The translations under genes and the position numbers were made by a program. The notes under the pieces are model-generated. The model was not told the origin of the DNA. It did not search any database and worked only from the letters and a program-made list of their open reading frames with translations. A stretch of DNA of 64,000 nt, taken from contig JAHDYR010000017.1 in NCBI GenBank assembly GCA_019828565.1, forward strand, positions 1-64,000. Direction: 5' to 3'. The first letter of the stretch is position 1, and each line of letters opens with the position of its first letter. This DNA comes from Carpediemonas membranifera. Its lineage: Eukaryota > Fornicata. Of this stretch, positions 8,434 to 19,468 are shown piece by piece.

Positions 8434-11400
8434 ATGCACACTCCTCATCCGAGCCACCGGCCGGCAATGGACGCGTTTCCCAGGAACCCACAGGGCGGGT
8501 ACGTTGCCCGAGCAGAAGATCTCCTCCCCGAGCATCCCATAGGGCCTCCTCTACGCAAGGAGCGCACGAGAACCGAGAAAATCGCCGACTTGATCCGGAT
8601 GTACGGCGACCTAAAAGGGTATAGCAAGATAAAGGATCCCTTCCCCCCCAGGAGTGGATCACCAGCTACAGTGGTGGCAGAATCCCAGCCGAGAAAGGGA
8701 AATAACGGCTACCCAAATGCTAGAAAATGACATCCTGCTATACCACTACGCCCTGATAACCGGAAGGCCATGGTGGGTAAGCCAGGCGGCCTGGAAAATC
8801 CACCGCGAGGACCAACAGCGCCGGCCACTGCCCCGATGCGGGCCGGCCTTCGTGATGTTCACCTCCAAGGCCGATTACTCCCTGACCCCGGGTTTCCCAG
8901 CCTACGAGCGCCGGCAACGGCGCCTACAGGCGAGGCGGGCAGGGAGGGCTCCCCACCCGGGGGATTCATGCCGACTTTCCCCCTCCGACTTTTCGAGACC
9001 AATTTCGGCCACAAACACAAAGTTCCCCCAACAAGCCATGGGCCGGGGGAATGATGTAGACGAAGCTGGAACAGAGCTCACCAAGCTTGGAAAACGCTTA
9101 GCTACGACCGAAGAGTGGCAAAAAGTCCGAAGAGCAGCCGATTCCATCCTCGCCAAGTGCAACAACACCACAGTGATCTTCTCGAGGGATAACGCCGCCA
9201 ACTTCAAGGTATCAAGCCCGCCACCGGCTAGATCCTTGCTGTTCGAGCTAGTTGCCAGCACTCTCAAGGCCGCAGGTCACCAAAGCCTCACAGGGCCTGG
9301 GATCAGGACAAGGTTCGGCCAGCAGAGCGCCGCCTGGCTCCTCAAGGCAGGCGGCCAAGCCACAGCCGGCTCAGCGAAAGCGCCAGGTGCGGACAGAGCC
9401 CACAACAACGTCAACAACAAGTGGGCGGCCCTAGGTCGGGCCTGGGAGGATGCCCCCGTCCCCCTTAGCCCCAGACCCCCAGCAGGAGGCTTCCCCCCCC
9501 TTGACGGACAGGCCGTCAAGCCCTGGGAAGGTGGCATGTTCTCCGCGATAGCTGTCTACAGCAGGACCGATGGGGTGACCAGACCTGTGTTGGTTAGCAG
9601 GACACCCACGGATTCAGCCCTCAACATTGCCGGCGACGAGCTAGCGCGCAGTGAGGCCGAAGACTTAGTGCTTCGCTGGACGGTTCCGGGCTTCAAAGAG
9701 CTGTGGGCCGCATGGGATACTACTACCCGGCCAATGCCGGCCCCTGAGTTCATCCACCCGGACCTCTGCGACGCTTCCACCCTCGTTAGCAGGATCGCAA
9801 ACATCTGGATGGCGGACCAGGGTACCAAGCTGCTCGCCACCGAATCCACAGGGGACGGCCCGCCCAAGGGCAACGAGCAAACCGACAACCCACCCCACGA
9901 GGGCAACCCGGTCACCCCCCACCGAATAATGGCAGAGCAAGTGCAGGTGATAGCCCGCCCAACGGCGGCCCAAGGACGGACCCACCCACCAGGGGCAACC
10001 TGGGCGTTGCCCCGCACAACGGCGGCGACCCGACCACTGGCCAACCCAACATGGGCGATCCAGTCGCCCCCTCGTTCATTGGGGGCGAAGCAGGTTGGAA
10101 CCCAACTAGCGGGGGGAACCCCGCCACCATGCCCAGCGGCGAAAGTGCGGGCTCGGAGACCGGGGGTACCCAAGATGGCCCCCGGCCCAACGCCGACGAC
10201 TCGGCCAGAAGAGTCCCTGGCAGTGATAGTGACGTCAACCCGCCAAGGGGTAGAGAACTGTCAGCCAACAGCAGACTCCCCCCGTCCTGCCCGCTCACCA
10301 ACCCGCAGGGCAAGAGGATGCTGATCGGGTGCATTGACTTCGAAGCGTCCAAACCCGCATCCAAGGCGGGGGATGAGGCCGTCATATGCGAAGGGGCGGT
10401 CATAGTCTTTGACCCCGCCAACGGGAATATCGTCGCCAGTCTGCACGGGATGTTAGGCGAAGATATTCGGGTGGCCGACCTCGACCAGGCTCTGATGAGC
10501 TCAAGAATTCTCCACGGTTGCCCCCCAGCCACCTTCGTCGACATCACCACTGGGCAGGCCCCCCAGGGATTCGAAAGCACATTCCCAAACAGCACCACAT
10601 GGTGCGCGGAAATGATCGATGCCCTCCGGCGTCTCGAAGGACACCATAACGCGTTCATCCACCTGACTGCCAAAGGGGTGGAAGCTGAACGAAGTGTCCT
10701 CACGAGCGCCAAATACGTACCGGATTCCACGGCCAGGGCATGGGTAGCCACCCACCTAATCGATGAAGCCGGCCTAGATGCGGTGTACCCCCGTCTCAAT
10801 AGCACCCTCACCCTCTTCTACCCCCCCTCCCAGGAGGACCGCCCGGTCCGAGAGACCCTCCCACAGGAGGACCAGAAGGCAGCCGAGCAGGCCAAGGTCT
10901 GGACCCGCGACCAGCAAAGGAGAAGGGAACCCAAGGGGCTGTGCCCCTATCACAGAAACGCACCAGCCTACTGTCACTGTGCGCTTGCGGATGTATCGCT
11001 CTTCTACACAAGACTCTCCCTGGCCATCCACATGCTGTATAACCCGTGGACCTGGGCTGATGTGGGAGCGGAACTAATCGCACGAGGAGGGAAAGTGACG
11101 GGGGCACAAAGCCCCATCATTAGAGTAGGACACGGGGTCCCAGACCTGGCTGTAGAGATCAACCGCCATAGAGGGCGAGAGGTCATCACACCCCTGGGGG
11201 CAACTACAGCACGTGATCTTTACCACCAAGCCGCGTCCGAAGGAAATCCACATGGCCAACACGACCGCGCAAGAGTTCAGCACAGGAAAAGGAATCCTAA
11301 GGGTCCTTGAAAGGAGGGGCGTAGCCGTTCTCAGCCCGGACTCCTGCCCAAGCACGAGACCCCTGGTCGTGGAGCTCCTATCCGAGTGGAACGGTAGGCG

Positions 11401-12713
11401 CCGCGTAGCAAGGGAGAAGGGCTACTGGCCAGACTTCTATGGCAACCGTACCACCCTGGACCCCAGGGTCATGGAGCAACTCCCGGTCAAACTCCACCCC
11501 GAGCTCCTGACCCTATCCCAGGCAGCCTCGCTGGTCCCGCTCCATAAGCATGACATGATGCATGGGGGCTCAGCCCAGCAGCTGAGACACCGGCTCACCC
11601 ACTGCCTGGTGAACATCGGCGATAGAGCACCAGCGGGCGTCCCGAAACTCATCGTAAGCGCGGAACTCCGGCGCCAAGATAGAGGGCCCAGGCATTATGT
11701 CAACTTCTTCCCCTCGGTTCTTCCCTTAGACTGGGGCATCCGCACAGTAGAACAAGGAGGGGAGCCTGGAAGACGCCGCCCGAGCGCCTTGGGCGAACCC
11801 CAATACGACGGCACCCCTGGCCCTGGGATGCAGTCCCATGATGAGACTACCCCCCATCCGCCTGTGGGACTTCCCGTACACCCAGAACAACGACGGGCAC
11901 AGGTCGCAGCGAGAGCAAAAAGAGGCTGTGACCGCGGCAAGGGCCGCGCTTAGAGCCTGCCTCGAAGAGCACCGGGAGAGGCTCACCAACGAGATTCACC
12001 AAGGCATGGAGTGGCCGGCCCTAGGGCTGCTTGAGGGCCCGCTCACCGAGAACCGACAGGTCCCCACCCCGAACCCATCTCAAAGGAAGGTGAACGCCAC
12101 CCCCTCCCCCAGCAGGCTCCAAGGGGAAACAAACCCCACCCCCAACCCGCGCCAGGTAACCCCCGCCCACCCCACCCCAAGGGCAATCATCACCCCTAAT
12201 GCGCACCAGGTAAGCCCTGCTTACCCCACTCCCAGAGGAATGAACCCCCCACCCGGCCCCGGGACAGGCGATCCTCACGCCTCACAAAGAGGCCAACCCC
12301 CCGGCGATGCCTCTGAGCCAGGCTTTCGAGCACCGGCCCCCGCCGGGCGGCCCCGAAGGAAGAGGCCCCCAAACCCAAGACTGGGCACGGTCGATCAGAT
12401 GGGTGCCTACATCCAAGCCCTCTTCCAAGCGGAGGTGGAGCGAAGAGCTGAAGAAGAGCGGCAGCGGATCATGAGCCATTACGAAGAGGAAGTCTCCCGG
12501 CTGAACAACGAGGTTGCCCACCTCCAAGGCCAGCTGGCCAAGGAAAGGGAAGCCCTAGCAAGAGGAGCGAGCGAGCGCCAGCGCCTCCAGCGCATCGCCG
12601 AGAAATCGGAGGCCTTCAAAAGAGCCAGCCTCAGGCTCCGTGAAACAAACAGAGTCCTCGAGGCCAGGCTTGAGGAGGCGCTTGCCGCCGCCAACGGAAG
12701 CGACGAGGAAGAA
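8434..12713 (+). pseudogene. LINE ORF1 with DEDDh exonuclease-like domain and coiled coil (interrupted)
   Basis: Coding signal runs through successive frames: an N-terminal part (MHTPHPSHRPAMDAFPRN), then TQMLENDILLYHYALITG, then an exonuclease-like domain, then MANTTAQEFSTGKGILRVL, then a proline-rich linker with short TPNP/PTPR repeats and a strong coiled coil (about 12430-12690, EEERQRIMSHYEEEVSRL). In the third block IDFEAS (D codon at 10336, E at 10342) fits the ExoI D-x-E motif, and HCALAD (10975-10992) fits ExoIII H-x4-D of the DEDDh family; both are inferences from motif spacing. At least four frame changes occur. The frame is cut at 12713 by the 11 kb DNA element. If that is removed with one CATG, it resumes at 23753 and stops at 23815-23817. 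Confidence 0.6.
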
Positions 12714-12717
12714 CATG

Positions 12718-12735
12718 CTGTCTGGAGGGGGTGTA
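12718..12735 (+). repeat. Left terminal inverted repeat of the 11 kb element
   Basis: CTGTCTGGAGGGGGTGTA; the exact reverse complement is at 23731-23748. Including the palindromic CATG the inverted match is 22 bp. Confidence 0.75.
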
Positions 12736-12909
12736 TGGGTGGCAGTATACACCTACGGAACAGAGGGGCTCTGTCAAAAATGTCCGATTTAGAACGTCTT
12801 ACTCTGGCACCATGTAGCCCCCTTCCTGATGCACCTTTGAGCACGTGCTTGGCCTGCGATAATTACTTGGCGTCCCGTAAAGCCCAAAAATTAATCAAAT
12901 CGTCATCAA

Positions 12910-13206
12910 ATGCGAATTAAAGATGCTGATATTGCTCATGAAACGACTCTGCTGATTAGCTGGGACTCTACGCGGCGATATGGCATGGCAAGTCTCTACA
13001 CTTTGGAGACAATTCGGTCCCATGGTTCCTACCTTGACCTACGTTGTCTCGCGCGCGGGAGGTACTCACTGAAAGGATATATCAACACTGGGAGCAGAAA
13101 AAAGGCACAGCGAGATGCAGGCGCTGTTGCTGAGCTCATTTTCCGGATAAGACCCGTTTTTGTCACCTCAACCCATTCATATTGGCGGCTGTTGCTTCGT
13201 TTTTGA
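12910..13206 (+). CDS. Hypothetical 98-residue protein near left end of the 11 kb element
   Basis: ATG at 12910 starts MRIKDADIAHETTLLISWD and the frame closes after 98 codons. I see no known motif and no second copy in the window. It lies between the left terminus and the first long gene and may be only a chance frame. Confidence 0.2.
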   Translation: MRIKDADIAHETTLLISWDSTRRYGMASLYTLETIRSHGSYLDLRCLARGRYSLKGYINTGSRKKAQRDAGAVAELIFRIRPVFVTSTHSYWRLLLRF

Positions 13207-13911
13207 TCAAATCAAATGGAAACCAAACCGAGATCCGGGAAACGAGGATGATTGGGAGAGATAGACACATCATAAGGTCTTTAATATAGTAATGCACCGT
13301 CAATGAGAAGTTCTTGGTTCCTGAAATGGATTATTGATTCCAAACGCTTTTCTTTGAGGATAACGCATTTATAGCGGTGATTTCCACACAATTCATCCAA
13401 ATACTGATCAAACCACCAGAACTGCAAGTAAAATTGGTATAGATCGTTTATCCACGGAGATAGCAAATGCTCCCAATCCCAGCTTACAAGAAAAAAAGTT
13501 AAGGGGCTGTATTGGGGCTTGCACTGATATCTCTATATATGCCGACACAGTCACTGGGCTGCCCATCACTGAACAGCTCTAGCCCAATACAAAAACATGA
13601 GGGCTCGAAGTTTTGGCCTTCTCGGAAAAGGGTGGCGGAACGCTGCAACACTACAATGCTAATGGACAGAGGGGAGGAAGTGGTCCACTGGTATGTCCTA
13701 TGGGTCGCTTCTTCCCCTCTGTCCATTTTTTACACGATATCGATTTGCCGGATTTGACACATGTTGTGCGATCTTTAACTCCTCGCGTCCAAGCACCTCT
13801 CCCAAACGATCTGCAAGATCGACCAGCCCCTGGATCACTTGGGCCTGCCTCCGTGCCCGGCCTGTTGCGATCAATCATGTTGATTAATTGCAACGAACGC
13901 GATCACCGGAA
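13207..13911. other. Subterminal region with hairpin and 63 bp repeat
   Basis: No convincing gene; a minus-strand frame at 13281-13466 lacks an ATG. It holds the left copy of a 63 bp repeat (13573-13636) found again near the right end (23630-23692, same orientation), and a hairpin with 19 bp arms at 13662-13680 and 13708-13726 (one mismatch; arm begins ATGGACAGAGGGGAGGAAG). Confidence 0.5.
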
Positions 13912-16628
13912 ATGGCGACTTTGGCTTCCGAGACGGAGATTATTAATACAGTGCATGGCATTGTCATGTATTCAGGCGCATGCTCGCTCAAGGTTCTCTT
14001 GGCGGTGCTGGAAGCGAAGATTGTTACCAAATGTACAGTTTCCGGCCGTCCGCGTCTCGATGAGGCGTCTGTTCAAAGATTTTTGGACGTTTCGTTGGCT
14101 GTTTCTCGGAATCCGCGCTTCATTCTTACTCCTGCTCTTGAAACCGCTTTGGAGGCGAGAAATTTTCGTGGCGTCCAAAGATTTCTAAGCACAAAAATGT
14201 TGACCTCACTCTTGCAGCTTTCATCCCCAGTTCCCTCCAGTCAACGACAGTCACAGAGTTCTTGGAGGCATTTGCTGCGATAGCTTCGGTCGACTTAGGC
14301 GCCAATAAGTATGACCGCCTGCGTCGCGTTTATAATCACCTTTCACAGGCGATGAACGTCGCCGATCGAGTTCCACAACTCCCACCGGCGAAGCCCCTCA
14401 AGGATATTGGCCCGAGTCTTCTTGATTACGGCCCACTGAACCGAAATCTCCGCGATCCAGCCTTGGTCACTGATATGGCAGCATACACACCGGCCAGCCT
14501 TATCTTTGACGGATTTAGCGGCTTGTCTATGGTCAACCCTGATACTGCTGCGTTTTCTGGTCTCCCTGTGACTGTTGCGTCAGACAACAGCATAAAAATC
14601 GCTTGTCAGCAGGAGCAGACGACTTCCATCCTCAGCCTCTTCCGCACTGACGAATATTTGGTCTCTGAGCATGTTTTCCACCACGAGAAGTTCTCAGTAG
14701 GGGGTTCAGGTGTCCTTATTCTGTCGCCATACGAGGGTCAAATTGACGCAGTCTGCCAGCGTCTCTCAGCGAACGACGTCGTGTTCCGCCGGTATCATAA
14801 CAGTCGCCATGAGTATGCATCTAGCCTGACATACAACCTTCGGAAATGGATCATATTCGCTCTCGACAATCCCGCTTCAGTCGAACGTGCCAAAAACAGC
14901 TTCACTGTCGCGAAGACGGCAATGCGAAACTCGGTAGATTCCTCTTCTGCGAGTGTGAAGACGATCCAGCTATTTGTCTGGATTGACGGTTACCGCAAGG
15001 CCTCCACGGCGGTCAAGGTCAGACTCTATGACTCCTCCGGCAAAGTTCTCCCGCAGCTGATCACTCCTCCCTATACGATTTATCAGTACAGTGGAGATGA
15101 GGGTGACCTCCACAAACACTCAGCCGTCATCGAGAATCTCATCCGCCAGGCGACGACAATCTCTTACGATAAGTGTTTCATGATGCCCAACTGTACAGTT
15201 TAGGTGGAACTTACTGCGATACTGGCAGACCACAAGGCCATGCAGATCATCTGCGGGGTGAGCAAGGGCGGATACAGCAGGTCGCCGTTCTCGGCAATTG
15301 AATTTCCCCTTCTGCCAAGAAACCCGTACGATGCGTTCTGTAGCCGGCTGACTCTGGGACAGACCGTGCAGGGCCGAACCACCTTACTCAATGGTGAACA
15401 CCAGACGACCCTGTTTCATAGTCTGGATAATGGCCAGGTCCAGACACCACTATTCTGCCACTACGATAACGACACGAGACAATTTTACGTCAATTCTCCC
15501 AGTCTGAGTCAAGTCATCGTCTGCCCTCCAGTGATGCACGTCAGCCACGAGCTCATGAGGCAGATGTGGGTTCTACTGGAACGATTCACTCCAGCTGTTC
15601 GCGGCAACCACCTGCAGACCCATATCGATGCTGCCTTCACCCGCACGACGGGATGCAACGAACAGAGTTGGAATAGACACCGTCTTGCCGTTCTGTCCAA
15701 CGATTACCTCTACAGCTTTGATTAAACTCTCCGCCCCTTCATTCTGATCATCAGTCATCTCCAGGCTCTGCTCTACTCCAAGGCGCCCGTGACGGATTAT
15801 ACTGTTCGCAAGCTGTTTTTCATGGGGATGGTTACTTTCTACTTCTTCCATGTCTCGACCCTGGTCTTACCGACTGCCCAGCAGCCTCGGAACCGCAACA
15901 ACCATGACGCCCAGGAACCTGAAGCCGGTAGAGATGTTCGGCAGAAGCCCTACCTCCGCTACGACACGGGCGATTTTGCAGGGTCGTTATACATGCACGA
16001 CCTGATTGCAGTTTTGCCAGAAGTGTGCCACAGGCTGCGCATTCCACTCTTCAATCTCCTGGAGGAGTACTTCGAGCGAGACTTTTTGCTCGACGCAATT
16101 GTTCACAGAGAGAAGCATCGTGTGAGAACGCTGCTGTACAACTGTCAGAAGCTGCAGGTCAGGCGGTTGACAGCCTTTATCACTGGCGTTCGGACGTCTC
16201 GAAAGCACACAGACGTTGCGCCACTGCAGACTCACGTCAACCGGATTCGTCTTCACAAATGTCTGTGGGATGCCAGTTCTGCATTCAGCTGGCGAAACCG
16301 CATGTTTGGGACTTCCAAAGAGGTGAATGACAATTTCAAAGGTTCCGTTCAGGACACTCTAGCAGCTTTACGTGACGGTCTTCAGCAGCATCTCAACAAT
16401 GCCGTCCCTGACTCGTTTATAACTGATGGTGACTATCTCACATGCGTTGTAGGAGACCACCATGATGAGAACTCTACTTGTACAGTCTGTATCTGCCAAC
16501 GTCCATCTGATCCTGGGGTGCGGCCCGACGCACGGCAGTCACGCCAACAGCAAGCCGACCTTGATCAACGTCGCGCGTTGATTTCAGACGATGAGATCCA
16601 ATTTCAGCAGCGGAGGGCACGGATGTAG
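13912..16628 (+). pseudogene. Large D-D-E family protein, copy 2 (candidate transposase, broken)
   Basis: ATG at 13912 begins MATLASETEIINTVHG, which aligns with the starts of copies 1 and 3. The frame shifts once at about 14100-14170 (from LETALEAR to FSWRPKISKHKNVDLTLAAF) and then has two in-frame stops: TAG after MMPNCTV (15201-15203) and TAA after YLYSFD (15723-15725). At the second, copy 1 has glutamine, so CAA to TAA is the likely mutation; at the first, the other copies have Val or Arg. Conserved blocks are present: FVWIDGYRKASTAVK, ADHKAMQIICGVSKG, PPVMHVSHELM and TRTTGCNEQSWNRHRL. It is the only transposase-like gene inside the 11 kb element, which is therefore probably non-autonomous now. 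Confidence 0.65.
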
Positions 16629-16775
16629 TATTTCTATCCAGTCCAGAGGGTGAGAACGAAGTAAAAGTTTGATTGACACGAAAATGCACGTATCTCGAAC
16701 CACGAAGATGTAGTATGGTGACCTTTTAACGCACAGAGTAGACTGAAACTTCCCACTTGGCGCAGCTGGCCACAA
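16629..16775. other. Short intergenic region, nothing seen
   Basis: No gene or repeat recognised between the large gene and repeat B. Confidence 0.4.
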
Positions 16776-17395
16776 ATTGTTCTGATTTCATTTAGTGTGC
16801 ACTTTAGGGGATAGTTTCATTGCAACGCCAAAATGGCGAGTTCAGGTTGTAGCAATGATCTGATGCGCGGAATGTACTAGAAAACATTGCAATTACAACG
16901 CAAAGCAGCGAAAAGCGGAGAAATCAACATCAATAACAACATCAACACCAAAAGAACAGTATCCCAAAGAGTTGTGGGCGTTGCTGCGCCAAAGAGCAAT
17001 AAATGACCACAAAGCATTCGCTTATGCACAATTAGCTGCCAGAAAGAACACTACACCGTTACTTTGGATCATTCCAGTTCGCCGGAGATGACGCAGGTCC
17101 AGAACGCTGCCTTGGAGGGCTGGTGAAGCGGTAGTGTAGCGCTTACTCGCCAAGCGGGCGATGGTCTCGACGGGACGGTTGACGGTCTCAAGGTGGCCCT
17201 GCTCTTCGACGTACCAGGCGGACATGCCGATGACGGAGCGGCGCTGACCCTGGCGGACGTTATCCTCGCCCTGGGTGAAGCTGTTCTTGCCGCAGTACAC
17301 GTCGATACCGATGGTGAGGCAGGGCTGTAGCATGGAGGCCGATAAACCATAAACTGCACGGATCCACAAACGTGGATTGGCCTGAACGACAGCGC
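16776..17395. repeat. Repeat B, copy 1
   Basis: About 620 bp, found again at 46617-47240 nearly unchanged and from 44196 to 44710 with its first 120 bp missing. It opens with AATTGTTCTGATTTCATTTA and a GTGCACTTTA motif, contains the PIWI-like minus-strand frame, and ends with the same 60-70 bp palindrome-containing core as repeat A. Confidence 0.85.
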
Positions 17396-17429
17396 TGATG
17401 CCCAGACAGGCATACCGTCGGTTGTCCAT
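17022..17429 (-). pseudogene. PIWI-domain-like fragment in repeat B, copy 1
   Basis: The minus strand encodes a 135-residue frame including AVVQANPRLWIRAVYG, then SMLQPCLTIGIDVYCGK and RRSVIGMSAWYVEEQG. The order of a basic/aromatic segment, a buried strand ending I-G-I-D-x-Y and a second strand R-S-(V/I)-x-G resembles the MID-PIWI border of Argonaute/Piwi proteins, where the Asp is the first catalytic residue. This is recognition by pattern only. The rest of an Argonaute is absent upstream and downstream. The same frame is kept in the other two repeat B copies (44335-44710 and 46864-47240). The palindrome lies inside the coding part. Confidence 0.35.
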
Positions 17430-18078
17430 AGCACGTAGCAGTCAACTACCTGCCAATTGTATCAGTCTCCAGCCATAAGTTCAAAGCATGGCCACCTATA
17501 CGGCAGCCAGAGCCGATCCACATTTGTGGATTCAGCTAAACCGGGCATGCCACAACACTGCATCTAGTCCCAATACACGCGTGTATATACGCTAGAGAGG
17601 GCCGCATTTGGCCTTAGGAAACGGCTATGGGGTACAGCTTTTTAATCCTTAAAGTGCGTTGCATCGATGCAACAAGCAACTACCTCAAACGTGCGAGCTA
17701 CCATCGATTTCTTGGCACCAACACGACACATTGAAGTAAGATAACTACGCGGTCAGCTATGAGCACACTAAACAACATCACTGTGCCAAAATACATCTTT
17801 GGACATCAGGCATGCCACAGAACATGTAAGCAACATCAAACCCGCCTAATTCCAGCTCATTTAGTCAATAAACACATCAACACATTCCAATATCTCCTCA
17901 TGATGCGCCAGATGGCAAGTGACTCTGGCCTGCTCCTCCGGTGAATGACAATGCAGAAGTCTGGCTGTGGACTTGAGTCAGTCGGACGTGCCGGCCTGCA
18001 TGCTTCCTTGCGTTGTATGTAGATGTGGTCTGTTAGCCTGTTGCTCGGGTGGTTAACAAGGGTGAGTGAATAAAACTG
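17409..18078. repeat. Repeat C, left copy
   Basis: About 670 bp repeated in the same orientation at 20828-21499 with very few differences. The pair flanks the SET/partner/421-residue cassette. It begins CGTCGGTTGTCCATA, carries palindrome ATCCAC-ATTT-GTGGAT at 17516-17531 (20940-20955 in the other copy), a TAAAGTGCG motif and the inverted GTTGCATCGATGCAAC. No convincing gene is seen inside. Confidence 0.85.
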
Positions 18079-18159
18079 GTTCTGAAGTCTGAGTAGCATG
18101 TTGAGAGAGCCCCAAAGGCCAGAGCCTTGACAGAGCTCATGAATCTACTATGATGCTTT

Positions 18160-18864
18160 TTACTCCAAGTATTCGAGAGCCAAACGACGGGCCTGATCAA
18201 CATCGAAGATAGTGGAACCCCGAATCATCAGCTCAAATGCTGCAACATCAAGGGGATAATGACGATGCTCTCCTTCCCAATACGAAGGCGCGTATGCCAT
18301 AGAAAGGAACTCGTAAGGCCGTGTGTTCCTGATGCATTGAAGGGCAAGAAGAGGAAGCGGCACCGTGTCATCATCGACCTGAACCTGCACCTTAATGCAG
18401 CGGACTTGTACATTTGTCACGATTGGGTTATCGTTCACCATGTGAATTCCGTGCTTGGTAGGGTCGCCACGAACCATGAAATCACTGGAGCCAAGGGGAA
18501 GCTCAAAGTCATGCTGCCCAATCTGAAGTTCAGGGGTAATAGCACAGACTTTTCCCGCGTATATACCGACGAAGTCGTTGACATTCATCGCATGTGGGGA
18601 TACAACCCCGAGGCCGCATGCATCACCACAGATCGAATGCTGCTCAGTAAGAACAAGCCTCTTGCTGACACTGACACCAATTTCATTCAGTTTCAGTCCA
18701 GAATAGTCATAAGACAGCTTAGACGTGTTCAATGATAGAAATTTGTTCCTGTCTGCTTCATTCAGCTCTGAAAGGTTCATGAACTGATTGTAAACATCCA
18801 GCGACCAATAGCGATCACTCTCAACCTTTGAACTCACGTCTGGTATGGTATAATCAATTGGCAT
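18160..18864 (-). CDS. SET-domain protein, divergent family member
   Basis: The frame stays open further upstream, but the ATG at 18862-18864 (MPIDYTIPDVSS) is preferred because the extension would overlap the divergent gene starting at 18898. The 234-residue product aligns along its length with the SET proteins at 36329 and in the 55-64 kb array. SET-like features are G-x-G-V-V at the start of the domain, FVGIYAGKV (usual Y-x-G-E), HMVNDNPIVTN in place of the N-H-S-C pocket motif, and RPYEFLSMAY as the G-E-E-L-x-x-x-Y equivalent. SET enzymes methylate lysines, mostly in histones; the missing NHSC and post-SET cysteines leave activity uncertain. Only 33 bp separate it from its divergent partner. 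Confidence 0.6.
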   Translation of the reverse strand: MPIDYTIPDVSSKVESDRYWSLDVYNQFMNLSELNEADRNKFLSLNTSKLSYDYSGLKLNEIGVSVSKRLVLTEQHSICGDACGLGVVSPHAMNVNDFVGIYAGKVCAITPELQIGQHDFELPLGSSDFMVRGDPTKHGIHMVNDNPIVTNVQVRCIKVQVQVDDDTVPLPLLALQCIRNTRPYEFLSMAYAPSYWEGEHRHYPLDVAAFELMIRGSTIFDVDQARRLALEYLE

Positions 18865-18897
18865 GCTCACGACCAAACTGTGTAAACTGCACGTACA

Positions 18898-19461
18898 ATG
18901 AGCAATCATCAGAAACAATTGTTTGAGCATTACTACAAGCTGTGGTGCATGTTGAATGTAGACAGGATCAAAGCTTTCAACCAAGGAATGGAAAGAGTCC
19001 GTCAAAATTGCGCGGAAGCGTTTGCTTCATATTGGCTCACCACTGATCAAGCTAGAACGGTCTTTTTCGCAAAAACTGATGAGCTTCGGGAATCATGGAG
19101 TGATGGCATTGTGCACTCGACATTTTCAGACATTAGCGATGATGCCATCGATTCTTCAACATCAAAGATTTCCCGTCAGCTCCAGCTGCTACGCTGGAAG
19201 AAGGTTGGCCTACGAGTCGGAAAGAAAGACTTGGCAACCTATATCCATGCTTCCTTCGACTTCGAGGCTTCCCTCTTCGATCGATGGTGTGCCTATGTTT
19301 TGGCGACATTCTCGAATGAGTTTAGCATATGGTTCAAGGCTCTGAGTGAAGATCGCATTAGTGACTCCGAGTTCCACAAATACATCCTCTTTCGCATGAA
19401 CAACAATTCGGAGAATAAGAGTGTTCCTCCGCACTGCACTCTTATCTTTAAATTTGACTGA
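18898..19461 (+). CDS. Unknown protein paired with SET gene (187 residues)
   Basis: ATG at 18898 opens 187 codons (MSNHQKQLFEHYYKLW). It is homologous to the 200-residue protein divergently paired with the SET gene at 35660-36262 and in the tandem array: FASYWLTTDQA versus FVMFWLTTENA, SWSDGIVHS versus SYGDGVVRC, and NEFSIWFKALSEDRI versus NEFMVWYKALVDEKI. No known domain recognised; it looks mostly helical. The same head-to-head arrangement with a SET gene at three loci and in array copies suggests the two products work together or are co-expressed from one bidirectional promoter. Confidence 0.6.
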   Translation: MSNHQKQLFEHYYKLWCMLNVDRIKAFNQGMERVRQNCAEAFASYWLTTDQARTVFFAKTDELRESWSDGIVHSTFSDISDDAIDSSTSKISRQLQLLRWKKVGLRVGKKDLATYIHASFDFEASLFDRWCAYVLATFSNEFSIWFKALSEDRISDSEFHKYILFRMNNNSENKSVPPHCTLIFKFD

Positions 19462-19468
19462 TTCTTCT

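Noticed and set aside
15204-15725. An independent 173-residue protein starting after the TAG at 15203.
   Set aside because: It is in the same frame as the preceding gene and aligns continuously with the homologues, so it is the middle of one broken gene.
13912-16628. Reassigned stop codons (TAA/TAG read as Gln).
   Set aside because: Many intact genes here end in TAA, TAG or TGA at sensible positions, and only one of the two internal stops aligns with Gln.
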